From Guillardia theta CCMP2712 (Eukaryota; Cryptophyceae; Pyrenomonadales; Geminigeraceae), in assembly GCF_000315625.1 (NCBI RefSeq), contig NW_005434542.1, positions 1-64,000 of the forward strand: DNA of 64,000 nucleotides. Reading direction: 5' to 3'. A program made the position numbers and the translations under genes. Shown in pieces: positions 47,087 to 58,900 of this stretch. The notes under the pieces were generated by a model. The model was not told where the DNA came from and made no database searches. It saw only the letters and a program-made list of their open reading frames with translations. Numbering within the stretch: the stretch's first letter is position 1; each line of letters begins with the position of its first letter.

Positions 47087-48346
47087 ATGCTGGCGATTTC
47101 CAAGAAGCCGCTCGGAAGGCAGCAGACGACGGCGACCATGACCGTCCCTGACGACAAAACCATCCCCCACATGCCACCTCTCCACACAGCATGCCATAGG
47201 TTGTTCTCTAGCGCGCTGCTCCCTGCCATGGTTGATCCTGATGGAAACAGAGGTTCGATGGCTGAAGTCAAGAAGTGGGTAGAGATGGGAGAGGACGTCA
47301 ACGAGCAGACTAAGGTCAGTACGTTGAAGGAAGAGAGCGGTGGGTGCTCTCGTGTACTTTCCTCCATGCTCCTCGCCTCCTCCCTCCTCCTTTCTTTAGT
47401 CCTCTGCTCCCTCCCGTGCTCCCCTGATCTCTTGCCGCAGTCAGGACTCACTCCGCTAATGTGCGCCTGCAAAACTATCGGGCCTAAGCCGGACGACGAT
47501 CAGATCGTCAACTTTCTGATTGAGCAGCGCGCCAACGTCGATCTACAGGACGAGGTTCACGGGGAGGAGTAGCATGTGGAAATCGTGACAGGGGGGCAGA
47601 TGGGAGACACTGCGCTGCATGTCGCTGCTGCCACTCGAGACCCGAGCATCCCCCTTCTTCCCACTGGGTACCACAGGTGAAGAAAGCATGAGGGAGACTG
47701 CACTAGTCACTCGGGATACTTCCTCTCGTCGCAGACAGCTTCCCTCTCCCGCTCCAACTCCTCCTCCTCCTTCCCATCTCCTCATTATCCTTCTTGCTTT
47801 CATCCTTGCACTCATTTTTCTGCTCATGAGCTTTGTAGGCTCCTCCAGGCTTTGATGGCTGGCAAGGCAAACGTCAACATTTACAACAAGCTTGGACAAA
47901 CTGCACTTCATCGCGCGTCATTGGTACAAGACAATGATCCGTGTGTTTTTGTTGCGTGTGTCCCCTTGAGAAGTGATCCCGCCCGCTCTCTTTCTCATCT
48001 TGAACCTCCTTTGTGCGAATGTGGCTGTCATCAGTCAATTGCTCTGTTGAATCGGATCAGAATGTCACAACCTGAACGTGACACCTCTTATTCAGCGAGG
48101 AAAAAAAGAATGCATCACGATGTTGCTAGAGGCAAATGCAGATCTGGAGATGATGGATCGGTTTGTAATCACCCTGCTCGTGTGTAAAGTGACACCGACA
48201 ACAGATCTGGAAGAAAGGCCATCGACGTAGCGTTTGACGAAGAAAGCAGATCGATGCTCGCTCCTCCTGCGGTTCTTTTGGCTTGTGTGCATGAATCCCT
48301 TGACTGGAACATACAGGAAAACAATGAAGGAGAGGAAGACGAGTGA
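47087..48346 (+). CDS. ankyrin-repeat protein
   Basis: Ankyrin repeats are split over short exons on the plus strand. Exon 1 starts at ATG 47087 (MLAISKKPLGRQQTT) and includes PLHTACHR and AEVKKWVEMGEDVNEQTK before a GT donor. Next come SGLTPLMCACKTIG with IVNFLIEQRANVDLQDE, then MGDTALHVAAATRD, then ALMAGKANVNIYNKLGQTAL with HRASL, then ECITMLLEANADLEMMD. The last exon (DNRSGRKAIDVAFDEESRSM) ends with an acidic tail and TGA 48344-48346. The pattern TPLxxA and NVNxxNxxGxTALHxA is diagnostic. About five repeats, enough for a small protein-binding solenoid. It sits between MYB genes but nothing shows that it works with them. Confidence 0.8.
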
Positions 48347-48445
48347 TTCACCAAGGATAGAGCAATCCATATTTGCCGTGTAACATCTTTACTCTAAAGA
48401 TTTGAGTTGACCTCAACATTTACAAGAATGCACTCCTCTATCACT

Positions 48446-49225
48446 CTACACCTTGCACGACTTCCTGCTCTGCTTCAAGAAAAACTTCTGAGCGTGAGAT
48501 CGAACTTGCAAGACTGATCTTGTCTTAACATACGCAGCAATCTGCTTCGCTACACCGTTGCCTAGCCCTACGAACACCCGACCGCTGTCAGTGGATTGCC
48601 GCGTTGACTGCGAGCCATACTTTTCCAGCGCTTCTAAGAATCGCTCATGCTCCTCTGCTGTCCATTGCGACTGCACTTGCTTCTTTCCAGCGGGCTTCCC
48701 ACGAGTGGAAGGAAGAACCCGCCCGTAGAATTCAAACTTGTTGTCCACCGAGTCCGAGTCAGAGTCCGACGAGCTACCACAACCAACTGTGCTCCATGCT
48801 TCGATGAAGCCTGCTGCTTGGTCCTGCTGCTTGGTCTGCTGTGAAAACAACGAGAAGACTGGATCGGGAAAGACGCTTACGGTCTTCTCTTCCAAGCAAG
48901 AGTGCCATGTGTCGCATGACAGTGGAAACTCGTTACACTCTCCTTCGCCCAAGCTGTGGCAAATACTCTCGACTTCACACTCTGCAGCCATAACATGGAA
49001 GCCATAATGAAGATCAGAGCTCTTGGAATCATGAAGGATCTCTTCACTGGACTCGTGAAGAGGAAGGGCATACCAATTCTCCTCTTCGTTCAACATTTCG
49101 GTACAGTCCAGGCTATGCATGAACGGATCGTGAAACATGTCAATTGTCGCTTGTGTAGACTTGCAGAGTATTTCGTAACGTCGAGTTGTTCTTGACTTTA
49201 ACTTCTTCCTCAGCTTCTTCCTCAC
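48446..49225 (-). CDS. SHAQKFF-class single-MYB transcription factor
   Basis: Intronless frame of 259 codons. The ATG at 49225 gives a basic start (MRKKLRKKLKSRTTRRYE); a later Met (MFHDPFMHSLD) would remove it and is also possible. It has a Ser/Asp run (SSSDSDSDSVDN). The MYB domain runs from SQWTAEEHERFLEALEKYG to TRSVLQVRSHAQKFFLK, with Phe in place of Tyr. The family insertion SGRVFVGLGNGVAKQI is present. It converges on the ankyrin gene (about 100 bp apart). Confidence 0.87.
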   Translation of the reverse strand: MRKKLRKKLKSRTTRRYEILCKSTQATIDMFHDPFMHSLDCTEMLNEEENWYALPLHESSEEILHDSKSSDLHYGFHVMAAECEVESICHSLGEGECNEFPLSCDTWHSCLEEKTVSVFPDPVFSLFSQQTKQQDQAAGFIEAWSTVGCGSSSDSDSDSVDNKFEFYGRVLPSTRGKPAGKKQVQSQWTAEEHERFLEALEKYGSQSTRQSTDSGRVFVGLGNGVAKQIAAYVKTRSVLQVRSHAQKFFLKQSRKSCKV

Positions 49226-49309
49226 TGTGTTGCCTTGGCTTTCGTGGCTGGCGCTTGCGCTCTATGCGTTTGCCCTCACGTCCTCTGCTTGATATGCGGA
49301 ACCCACAAG

Positions 49310-50220
49310 TCTCGTCCCCCACCCCACCCCCTCTTTTCCTCTGATTACTACCCACTGTTTGTCGGCTTTTTACTTCACGTTCTTGTGGAAAGATGCTATT
49401 TCGACTCGGCTAAGGACAGCTGACATGAAGCTATAAATTCGCCAATCCACCCCTCCAATTTAGCTTCAAAACACCCGTACACACGTAAATGGGGGGACGA
49501 TGCATTTCCGCAAGTCAGGTTGATGGTCAGCACTGTAGTAAAGAGAAGTGTCATCCAACAACATAACTCAACGATTCCGGGAACCCCGAATTTATAAAAG
49601 TGGTTTTATATTTGAAATCGAGTGGTATCCGGAAGTAACGTGACTCTTCATTAACACCTGGATGGCGATCACGAGGTCATGGTCTCCGGACTCTATTTTC
49701 GCTTCAAATTTCGTTTGATTCCGAACCCCGAGCGAAAGATTTCGGGACGGAGGGCATGACAAGGAAATATGACCTTTGTTTTCAAATTTCCTCATCTAAT
49801 TTGAGCCTGAACCCGAAATATGGGAACCAATCGTGAACTGTGACTGTCGGTATCGCTGGAGGGATTGGCTTTAGTGAGTAACATTATTAGTTATAGAAAA
49901 TGGTACGAAGTTATCCGCCTTTACTGTGAGTGAACAGAGAGATCTTGGAGTCGTTGAAGTTGTGATGAGCTACAAGAAATGGCGGCACAGATTGAATGTT
50001 GCATGGAAAGATAGGGAGACAACAAGTATGCAAAGCTCTCTCATGGGGGAGCTGTGATGGGTCCTATCCTTGTTGACTTCTCGGTCGAACCGGCTTGATA
50101 GTCGGATGCAAGGTGTGAATATTCATCATGAGTCCCAGATGTGTAGATAAAGAACTAACCCCTTTTTAATATAGCCCCTTCTCGAGTAGAGACGAGACTT
50201 GTAATCAAGTCATTAATAAC
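49310..50220. other. intergenic region without a gene
   Basis: CCACCCC-type words (49318-49330, 49446-49470), then AT-rich sequence with GGAACCCCGAATTTAT and GAACCCCGAGCG motifs. Only short open frames. Probably upstream sequence of the 49225 gene and downstream sequence of the 50287 gene. Confidence 0.45.
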
Positions 50221-50286
50221 ACTCAACATCTAAACAGAACAGCAGAAGACAATGAAAATTTTGAAACGAGAGCTGCGATGTTACAA

Positions 50287-50844
50287 TTATGTAGACCAAC
50301 ACAGCTTGTTTGCACGAAGAAAGTATTTTTGCGCATGGGATCGGACCTGCACAGCCGTGCGAGTTCCAATATAGCTAGCAATCTTTGCAGCAACACCCAC
50401 ACCCAATCCAACACAGACCTGTCCAGTATTGCAATTTATGCGCCCAATACTGTCATAAGATGGGAGGAAGATATCCAACGCCTTGACAAACTTCAAATGC
50501 TCTTCTGCGGTCCATTTGGTGCATTTCTTTTTAAGCGTTTCCACTGCAATCTGTTCTACTTCATCCTGCTTGTTTTCAGACCGGGGTAAGCAAGGTTGCT
50601 TCTTATCCGGGGAGAAATCGTGCTCTTCGAATCTCGTCTCGTCATGACTCAAGGCATTTGATTCATGTTGTTCAAAAGAAGAAATCCAAAGATGAATCTC
50701 TTGTTCCGAAAATCCTTGATCGGTCAATATCTGCACGGCCTGATCGACAGATTCGCCTTCTTGAGGTTCAGCGCTGAATAGTGTGCTCATGGTAAGGTGC
50801 CCGTCCCTTGAAGTCTGTCTTCGAAGCACACACGTAACAGACAA
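50287..50844 (-). CDS. SHAQKYF-class single-MYB transcription factor
   Basis: Intronless, 185 codons, the shortest of the five. It starts MSVTCVLRRQTSRDG; an alternative Met 20 residues on (MSTLFSAEPQEGE) gives a more acidic start like its paralogues and may be the true one. The MYB domain runs from TKWTAEEHLKFVKALDIF to TRTAVQVRSHAQKYFLR, with the insertion TGQVCVGLGVGVAAKI. The domain ends almost at the C-terminus, as in the other four. Confidence 0.87.
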   Translation of the reverse strand: MSVTCVLRRQTSRDGHLTMSTLFSAEPQEGESVDQAVQILTDQGFSEQEIHLWISSFEQHESNALSHDETRFEEHDFSPDKKQPCLPRSENKQDEVEQIAVETLKKKCTKWTAEEHLKFVKALDIFLPSYDSIGRINCNTGQVCVGLGVGVAAKIASYIGTRTAVQVRSHAQKYFLRANKLCWST

Positions 50845-50929
50845 GAAAGCAATGTGAGGTAGTTTGAAGTTGTTGGGAGGGAGGATGGAGTTGTTGGGAG
50901 GGAGGACTCGGACAAAGGCTGAGGTCGAT

Positions 50930-51780
50930 ATTTATCTTTGCTCGGAGCCGGGGAATTCGGAACGGGGGCGTGCGCGGGGGATTTTGCGGAAAGATATCGG
51001 CGACTAACTGTCGGACTATTCCGTTGTAGTTTATAGGGCTCCGAAACGCTCCGATTTCAGTTTACAACATGTCGACAAGGTGCCGTGATTTTCGGAATTG
51101 TTTGAAACTCTTTTAAGAGTGGGCCGGAGTAGAACCTCAGTAGACAGCCCGTCGCCCCGGCCGGGCCCGGCCGGGCCCTCAGCGGCCCCTTTTACAGGGG
51201 CTGCCCGCCCATCACTTTTGTACCAGAATTCAATGTCGGTCCTCAGTTCAAGTAGGTTTGTACCTGGTATTTGTACCATTACTTTCATTTGGTACAGTTA
51301 CTCCTAGAAATGTCTATAAAGATTAGTATCAGTTATCTGGCCTGTCAGTAGATTGGTACTAGGACTGAGCGGTGGAATTTGACCCCTTTGCAATCATACA
51401 GCAGATTGAGGTTCCTTGCCCTCCGGAACCAAAAATGGTACCAAGTCTGAATAATTTATTTGAAAATTTCAAATTTTGGACATGCAACTAGACTACAGTT
51501 CAATTTCAGTTTATTTTTTGTTCCTTAGATTATTACTACAATTGGAGTCCCGGAAAATCTGAAGCCGAGTCGAACCCCACCCTACCCTAGTCATGTTACA
51601 CCACCCACCCCACCCTCCATAACCCTTCCGTCCAACAGGTACGTGAGCGCTCGGGTTCTATATTCGGCCTTTTTGCCTAGATCAGCCCTTCATGACCTGA
51701 GGGGTTGAACGGCAGTCAGGGGTAGGGTACATAGGGTGATGGGGGTGGTGATGGTCATGGTGGGGCACGTAAAATGAAGT
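50930..51780. other. intergenic GC island and GGGGTAG tract
   Basis: GC-rich core CCCGGCCGGGCCCGGCCGGG (51155), TTCGGAACGGGGGCG (50953) and CTCCGAAACGCTCCG (51040), then TACCCC words (51575-51625) and GGGGTAGGGTACATAGGGTG (51720). Repeated GGTACCA/TTGTACC words occur around 51220-51440. No coding signal. Confidence 0.5.
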
Positions 51781-51918
51781 ATTTCGGTAGCTCTGTAGTA
51801 AAGTACGAAAAGCCTTCAAGAAGTAACTGTTGGCAATGATGACAGGGTCAGCAATTCGCATTACAACTACTCTCCCTCTTCACCCGCCTCCACCACAATC
51901 ATCTCGTCCTCTACCTCC

Positions 51919-52760
51919 TTGTCCTGCTCCCCTCCGATTCTTGTGCCAACATCCTCCTCCTGTACCTCCTGTACCTCCTGTACCTCCTGTACCTCCTGTA
52001 CCTCCTGTACCTCCTGTACCTCCTGTACCTCCTGTACCTCCTCCTCCTGTGCCTCTCGAAACCTGACTCCACCTTTTCTCGATTCTCCCTCGGCCCAGAA
52101 AAAGCGTACTCTTGAAAGTTTCTCTGCGATTCTTGTCAATCTTGAAATGTGGCTCTTAGCGTTGTTCATCTTCACGGTTCTATCCTGGCCCATCAAGAGC
52201 TCTGCGCTCATGAAACGTGTCTTGCAGAAGCTCCTCAAGCGAAGGAGTAAGAAATCTCCGGCGCTCAAGGAAACGAAATCCAACTCCTCAGAGGAACGCT
52301 TTGTCGCCAAGCTGGTTCAGGCAGAAGAGGAGAGAGCCAAGAGGAACCAGAAATTTGTAGAGCAGACTCAAACCAGCGGAGTCGTCATCGTTCACCAGAC
52401 CAAACGTCTTCTCCCCCGTGTTGAAGGCGCAACCTCTCCTCCTCCTGAGGATCCAGCGCATCATGAGATGAGCAGAGCGCGTCCGGCGCATCCCCGAGTG
52501 TTGAGCAGCAGCGGGAGCAGATATTATGCTAACGTGAGTCTTTGATGCATCCCTCCTGCACTTGCTGACTTGCTGCGCAGTTGTTGTCCAGAAAGCACAC
52601 CTGCATGCCCGGCCTCGCCTCCCCGATCCGCCAGAGCTCCTTGAGAACGACCTCGGAGAATCCGATGCGAAGGGCACCCTCCAGCGAGTCGCTTTCCGCT
52701 CCCTCAGCACCCCCGCAGAGAATCAGGAAGTCTCGCTCATTCGAGTCCCTCGTGAGATAA
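51919..52760 (+). CDS. small single-pass membrane protein, unknown
   Basis: Two exons: exon 1 to 52533, intron 52534-52580 (47 bp, GTGAGT..GCAG), exon 2 52581-52760 ending at TAA. The join is in phase (GSRYYAN to LLSRKHTCMPG). The N-terminal part is a Cys-Thr-Ser repeat from a 9-bp tandem repeat. After that comes one hydrophobic helix (MWLLALFIFTVLSWPI), a strongly basic stretch (RVLQKLLKRRSKKSP) and a Ser/Arg/Pro-rich tail (RKSRSFESLVR). The start may be a later Met, because the repeat reads openly in several frames. No family recognised. It converges on the giant gene. Confidence 0.55.
51961..52041. repeat. 9-bp tandem repeat TGTACCTCC
   Basis: Nine perfect copies. Read as Cys-Thr-Ser in the frame of the membrane protein, Val-Pro-Pro in another frame and Glu-Val-Gln on the other strand. 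Confidence 0.95.
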
Positions 52761-52989
52761 TCCGGGTGGGAGGAGGAGCGAGGTAGGATGTGTAGATATG
52801 TAATCATGTGCAAGAATACAAGTTAAGCTTTCTCGTATCTCCCTCCTGTCCGCTGCCTTTCATGCTTGTTGATTGCCGATATGACAGCTCTACTCGCTCT
52901 CCTAGTCATCAGGAGCGAGGTTAAGGACTTTGTCCGTGTTCCTGCCAGTACAGATCAGCGCACATGGAGCTGCAGCAGCAGCAAAAGCG

Positions 52990-55900
52990 TTACCATGCCA
53001 AGAACACTTGCTTCTCCTCATGGTAGACGAAGCACATCTTATCGTTGATGAGATCAGCTCCTGCTGCTCGCTGCAAGCAAGCATGTCCTCTGATGCACAT
53101 CCACACCTCGATCGGATATTGCATCATCATCCCCAGCCCTCCCGTCTGTGCAGTGCCGTTGTTCACCAGCGCCGTAAGCTCCATCCACCCCCTGCTATCG
53201 ATGCACTCGGCGTACTGGAGGAACTCGGAAGCTGCCCAGGGCTGTGGGATGTTCCAGCTGACGGCAGCGAGGGAGGCGTTGAAGGAGCAGAGGAGGGAGC
53301 CGTTGCGGTAGCTGGCGGCGAAGCCCTCGGAGCAGCTCTCGCAGGCGACCCCCTCGTACCCCAGGAAGCAATCGCAGGCTCCGCTGCCGCTCAGGCACTT
53401 CCCCCTGCTGTTGCAGACGCGGTCGAGAGAGGCGATGGGGCAGCTGAGAGAGGTTGTCTGACAGTCGGCGATGCAACAGCCTTCGTTCAGCCCGCAAACT
53501 TCTCCGACCTCGCACACGCCGTTGCCGCACACTCCGCTCCGCTCAACGGTAGCTGAGGAAGACAGGATCAGCGAGCTGTCGGCCAGAAGCTGTCGTGCTA
53601 GGAGAGCTGAGAAGGGGTACGACCCGTTCATGACCCCCACGCTCAGTGAAACTGTCACGTCCACGGCATCCGAGAGAAGGCGACGAGCAGCGGGGGAGGA
53701 GGAGGCGACGACCTGCAAGACCTGGAAGGAGGAGGAGTTGATGAGGAGGGAGGAGGAGAGACTCGACGTGATGTTCTGCACCAGCGCCCCGAGCTTGGCG
53801 AACTCCAGCACGTCCGAGCTCGAGGTCACTGGCACGCTGAAGGAAAGGAGGGCCCCGCAGCTGCTCCCGTCCCCATCGCAGACCCCGCACTCGTCTACCG
53901 CTCCTCTCTCGCAGCAGTAGCCCGACGAGTCCAGCTGCGAGGAGGAGCAGCAGATCCCCGACAGGTCCACCAACGTGCTCGTCCCGTTGCACACGCCGCA
54001 GGCGTCCACCCACCCCTCACAGCATCGGCCGTCTGCCCCGAGCTCCTTCTCACAGCACTTCCCCTCCGCATCCACCACCCCCTCGCAGCACTTGCCATCG
54101 TGGTCATAGAGACCGGTGCTGCATGCCCTCTGGTCGGCGCTGCACTTTGCCCCAGTCCATCCCTCCTGGCACTCGCATTTGAGGTCGACGCTGCAAGTGC
54201 CGTGACCGCTACAGTCTACCTCCTCGCACTGCCGCCCGCACGCCGGGACCTCACAGTAGCCGGACGTCCGGGGCTTCGGCAAGCTCGCGCAGAGCTCGTC
54301 AGACACAACACTTCCTTCCGTCACTGAGTAGCACGACGCTGCTCGCGTCTTCGTCTCCAGCCCGCACCCTCCCGAGCATGTGCTCCACTCGCCGACGAAC
54401 CAGGCGAAGCGAGCGCAGTCGACCTTGTTGCACGTCTGAAGCACCGCAGGTTTCGCCCGGAGCGACAGGCAGGCCGCATCCTCCACCTCCTCCTTCGTCG
54501 CCACCCTCACGCACCTCACCGTCCGGTTCTGGTACCCTCCTCCGCACGTGGCATTGCACTGCTGCCAGGCGTCGACACTCCAGCTGAAGTTTGCGGGGGC
54601 ATCGCAGGAGAATCCTTGGCAGCTTGCCTGATCCGCCGGCCTCTCATCGAGCTGGCAGAGCGACCCAAGAACAGGCAGGCCCGAGCTGGACATGCATGTC
54701 ACCTGTCTCGTCATGCTGCCGGGCCCGCACGTGCTGCTGCAGGAGGACCAGGCGGTCGCTCGCCACTGGTACGACTGGCATGCGATCATGCCGCAAGTCT
54801 GCCATCCTGCTGGCCTCGTGCTGGGGTCGCAGCTGCTGTCCTCCTGCACGACGCCGTTGCGGTCGACGCACTCGACGCTCCTGGTCTGGCTCCCTCCCCC
54901 GCACGTCGCCGAGCACGCGCCCCAGGCTCCAGGCCGCCAGCCAAAGGAGCCGCAGGGCACGTCGAAGCAAGCCTGCGAGGACGGGAGCGAAGGGAGCTGC
55001 AGGGCGAGGCAGTGAGCATGCGGGAGAAGCTCGGCAGGCCTGCGGACGGGGGCCATGAAGTCACGGTTGATCTTAGTGCAGTCCTGCACAGGCTTGAAGT
55101 TGCTCCGGTAGTTCACCGTCCCCGTGCGGTACTGGCGGCAGTTGTTCTCGTCCAAGAAGCAGGGGCTCAGCCTACCCCCCCCATCCACGAAGAGGGAGAG
55201 GTCCCACTGGCTGCACTTCTGTTGCCTCCCGTCCTTGCTCAGGGGGTGCTGACTGCAGTTCACTGCCATGGTGCAGAAACGCGGGTCCGGGTATTTCTCC
55301 ATGGAGACCGTCGGCTGCTCCCAGCGTTCGTCCCTCATGCAGGACACAGTCCGGGTGCGGTAGCCCAGCCCACATGAGGAGGAGCAGGAGGACCAGGAGG
55401 AGGCGAGCAGGGCGTAGTGGGGGCGGATGGTGAAGGGCTCGCTGTAGTTGGTTCCGGCAGCTCCTGAGATGGTGAGGAAGTACTTGTCCGACTCCCCAGG
55501 CACCCTCGGCACGAGAACCTCCAGCATGCCCGTGTTGGGGGTCGCGAGCGCGAGCAGGGCGACGCGCTGCTCCTTGCCGCCGCAGTCTGTCAAGTGCCAC
55601 AGCGACACCTGCACAAACTGTCTCGCTCCGGCCCCAGCAGCGTCCCACCTGACCATCCTCCTCTCTCCCTCCCCCCACACGTCCCCTGCCCGGGGGGAGG
55701 TAACAGCTGGAGGACCGTAGAAGCCCTGCTGAAGTAGGAGGACGGAGGGGCGGGAGGGGAGGCTCAGGTTGACGCAAGTCTGCTGCATCCTCGTCCTCTC
55801 ACTGAGGAAGGGCAGCAGCGCCCGGTACTTGTGCGCCTCCTCCCGCGGCTGCCCCGTGTACTCCAGCGCCCCCCAACTGCCATACTGCGTCGGGTTCCCG

Positions 55901-58900
55901 ACGCTGGAGAAGTGCATCCAGGGGGAGCGGGGGGAGAGGAGGCCGGAGGCGTTGAGGCGAGAGAGGAGGGAGCGGTAGATGTCGCCCATGCGCGGGGAGC
56001 GATGGGCCTCTATGAACTTCCTGGTGAGGGAGGCGGTGAAGGAGCCGGAGGAGATGGCGCTCGCTTCCACCAGTCCCGGTCCAGCCTCGTAGAACCCGAC
56101 AGGGATGTTGTACTGGTCGGCGATGTTCTTGTGCTCCTGGTAGGACGCGATGACGTCATCAACACTCTTCTCGCACTCGTCCAAGATCGCCGCGACCGTC
56201 ATCGTCAGCGCCTGCGTCTTCCTGTCCGAGCCCAGCCCCCGGCAGTCCAGGTAGCCAGTGGTGGCCAGCAAGTCCGTCGCCCTCCACGTCTCGTTGAACT
56301 GCAGCATCGTCGTGGTCGTCCTCGGGCTGATCGCCCACGTGCTCAGCACACGGACCACGCGCGACGGCTCCTCCTTGAACTCTTCCCTCCACATGTCCCA
56401 GATCTGCCTGCTCCTCAGCGCGTTGTACCTCCACCTGGCCTCGTTCTTGTCCGAGCTCAGCCCCAGCTCTAGCCCTCTCTGCTCGCAGTAGGCTCCTGAC
56501 TTGTGGCCGCTCGTCCAGACCTCGTTGCTGTGCTCCACGTAGACTTTCACGTCCTTCCTTAGCGTCTCCCGCACCAGCCTCGCCATCTGCCGCACGTAGT
56601 CGTCGCTGGCAGTGTGGGGGATGCAGAACCAGGGGGAGGAGCGGAGGATGTTGGAAACGCTGATCATGTGCTCCAGCGCCATCCCAGCGTCCTTGAGCTT
56701 GTTCACGTTGGCCTGCGACGCGAAGTCCGTCCTTGTCCTGTCCTTCCACTCCTGCACAGTTGCGTCGTTGGTCCCCTGCCAGTCCATGAAGCGCAGGATG
56801 CCGAAGGGAGCGATGTCTCTGAGGAACCAGGGATGGAACTCAGAATGCGAGCCCAGCGACGCGAGCCCAGGAGCGAGGATGCGGATGTTTCTGATGGGGT
56901 CACGAGGGTCGCTCTCCTCGATCTTCAGGTACATCCCGTTGTCCCCGCAGTACGCCTGGAACGACTCTGCGCAGGTCCAGTCGACGGAGGGGCGGAAGAC
57001 TACCTCCATCCTGTTCTTGGACCTCGTGACCACCTTGGAGTCGAACCCGAAGGTCATCGACCCCTTCCCCTCGTACTCCACGGTGAAGGTGCCCGTAGGC
57101 GCATGCTGCAGTACGTTCCTCATCAGCAGCTTTCCCAGCGCCTGCCTTGGCCCTAGCCGCACGGGCCATCCCTTGCCGTCCACGTAGATCGGCTCTCCCG
57201 TATCCCACGCTCCAGGGCCCATGTCATCCGCTCTGTGCGCGAACCACTCGCTGCTCTGCTTCATCGCGTCGGTGAATATCCACTGGGTACTCCAGTATGC
57301 AGCTCCTCCAAGGTTCAGACCGACTCCCGTCCTCCCATCGCTCTCGTTCTTCAGGACCTCGCATGCCCTGCCCTCCGCCCCCACCCAGCACAGGCAGCTG
57401 CCGTGGTGGCACGTCCCGTGCTGGCATGCCGGCAAGCAGCCGCACTCGCCGGGCCCGATGCACTCGACGCCGTCGGGGCAGTCACAGTCCCACTCGCAAC
57501 CCCCAGCTCCCGCCCGCCAGCCCTTGTCGCAGATGCACGAGGACTGGTCAGCGCTGCACCTGCCGTGACCGTTGCAGGAGCAGTCAAACTCGCAGTGGTC
57601 GCCGGCGTATCCCGGGTAGCAGCTGCAGACATCAAGATCGATTGCCTCCCCGTTGCCGTTGCATGTGTCGTTGAAGAGACTGCAGGTCACCCCGAAGAAC
57701 CCATCCTCGCAGTGACACCCGAAGTAGCGCGTTATCTCGTCCTCCGTCCTCAAGAGATCGCAGCTCCCCTGGTCGAACGTGCACTTGTACCCGCAGTCCA
57801 CCACGTCCATGTACCGGATGACGCTACAGTCGCTCCCCTCATACCCGTAGTAGCAGGCGCAGGCACCTGACGACAGACACTCTCCGTGAGAGGAGCAGTT
57901 GTTGGGACAGCCGCCGTACGGCCTGATGATGCAGTTGAACTCGTCCTCCATGTGCTGCAGGAGCGCCTGGTACTTGTACGCGAACGCCCTGTTCTGGTCC
58001 GTGGCCTCCAGCAGACCCCAGCTGCCGTACTTGCTGGGCCTTCCAGCAGAGCTGAAGTGCATCTTGATCCCGCGCATACCGATGTTGAGCATGTCCTTGT
58101 AGTACATCTGGTACATCAGCCCCATCCTCTCGTCCCTGTTCGCCAGGATCCCGAGGTCCTTGGCTGATCCGTCGCCCACCAGACTCTGACCTGACTCGTA
58201 CAGCACCAGCGTCTTGTTGTAGCGTGACGCGATGCGGCCATGCTCGACGAGCAAGGCCCTGCCCTCGGCGATGGACTTGGGGATGGTCTCTCGGAAGAGG
58301 ATGTCAAGGGTGAGGGAGGCGTTCTTGGGGTCGTAACCACCGAAGTAGGGAGCGATCCCGACGACGTCGATGTCCTTGTAAGCGTCTTGGCACGAGAGCA
58401 GCTTGTCAGTCACGATCGTCCAGACGGCCTGAGTGGAGGCGACAACAATGACACGATCGGCTTCCGCTCCGAACACTTGCTTCCAGATCCTGGCGATCTG
58501 CGCTGTCCTGTAGCCGATGTAGCAGAAGCGTGCCTCGTTCGCATCTCCTCCGTACCATCCTCCCTGCTGCAACCCGAGCTGCAGTCCCATGAGCTGGGCG
58601 TACTTCCCTCCTTCGAACCCCGTGTGCCATGCCTCGTTGGTCCACTCCAGGTACACCTGAGCCGCGTGAGAGGGAGTGCGAGGAGAGGCTCTTCCTTACC
58701 TTGACGTCCTTGCGGAGGGTCGACAGCACCAGCCCCGCCATCTCCCGCACGAACTCGTCGTCGGCATTGTACGGGACGGTGAACCAGGGGTCAGCCCCGA
58801 TCTCATTGGCCAGCCGCACCATGAGCTCGATCGGAACTCCGTCCCTCCAGATCTTGACCGTCGAGTTCCCCGTCGTCCCGTCCGGTTCCATGTTGTACTG

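Noticed and set aside
54616-55377. 253-codon plus-strand frame, and similar ones at 55831-56472, 57235-57870 and 58676-59512
   Set aside because: All are antisense shadows of the giant secreted protein; GC-rich third positions keep the opposite strand open. Their composition is not protein-like.
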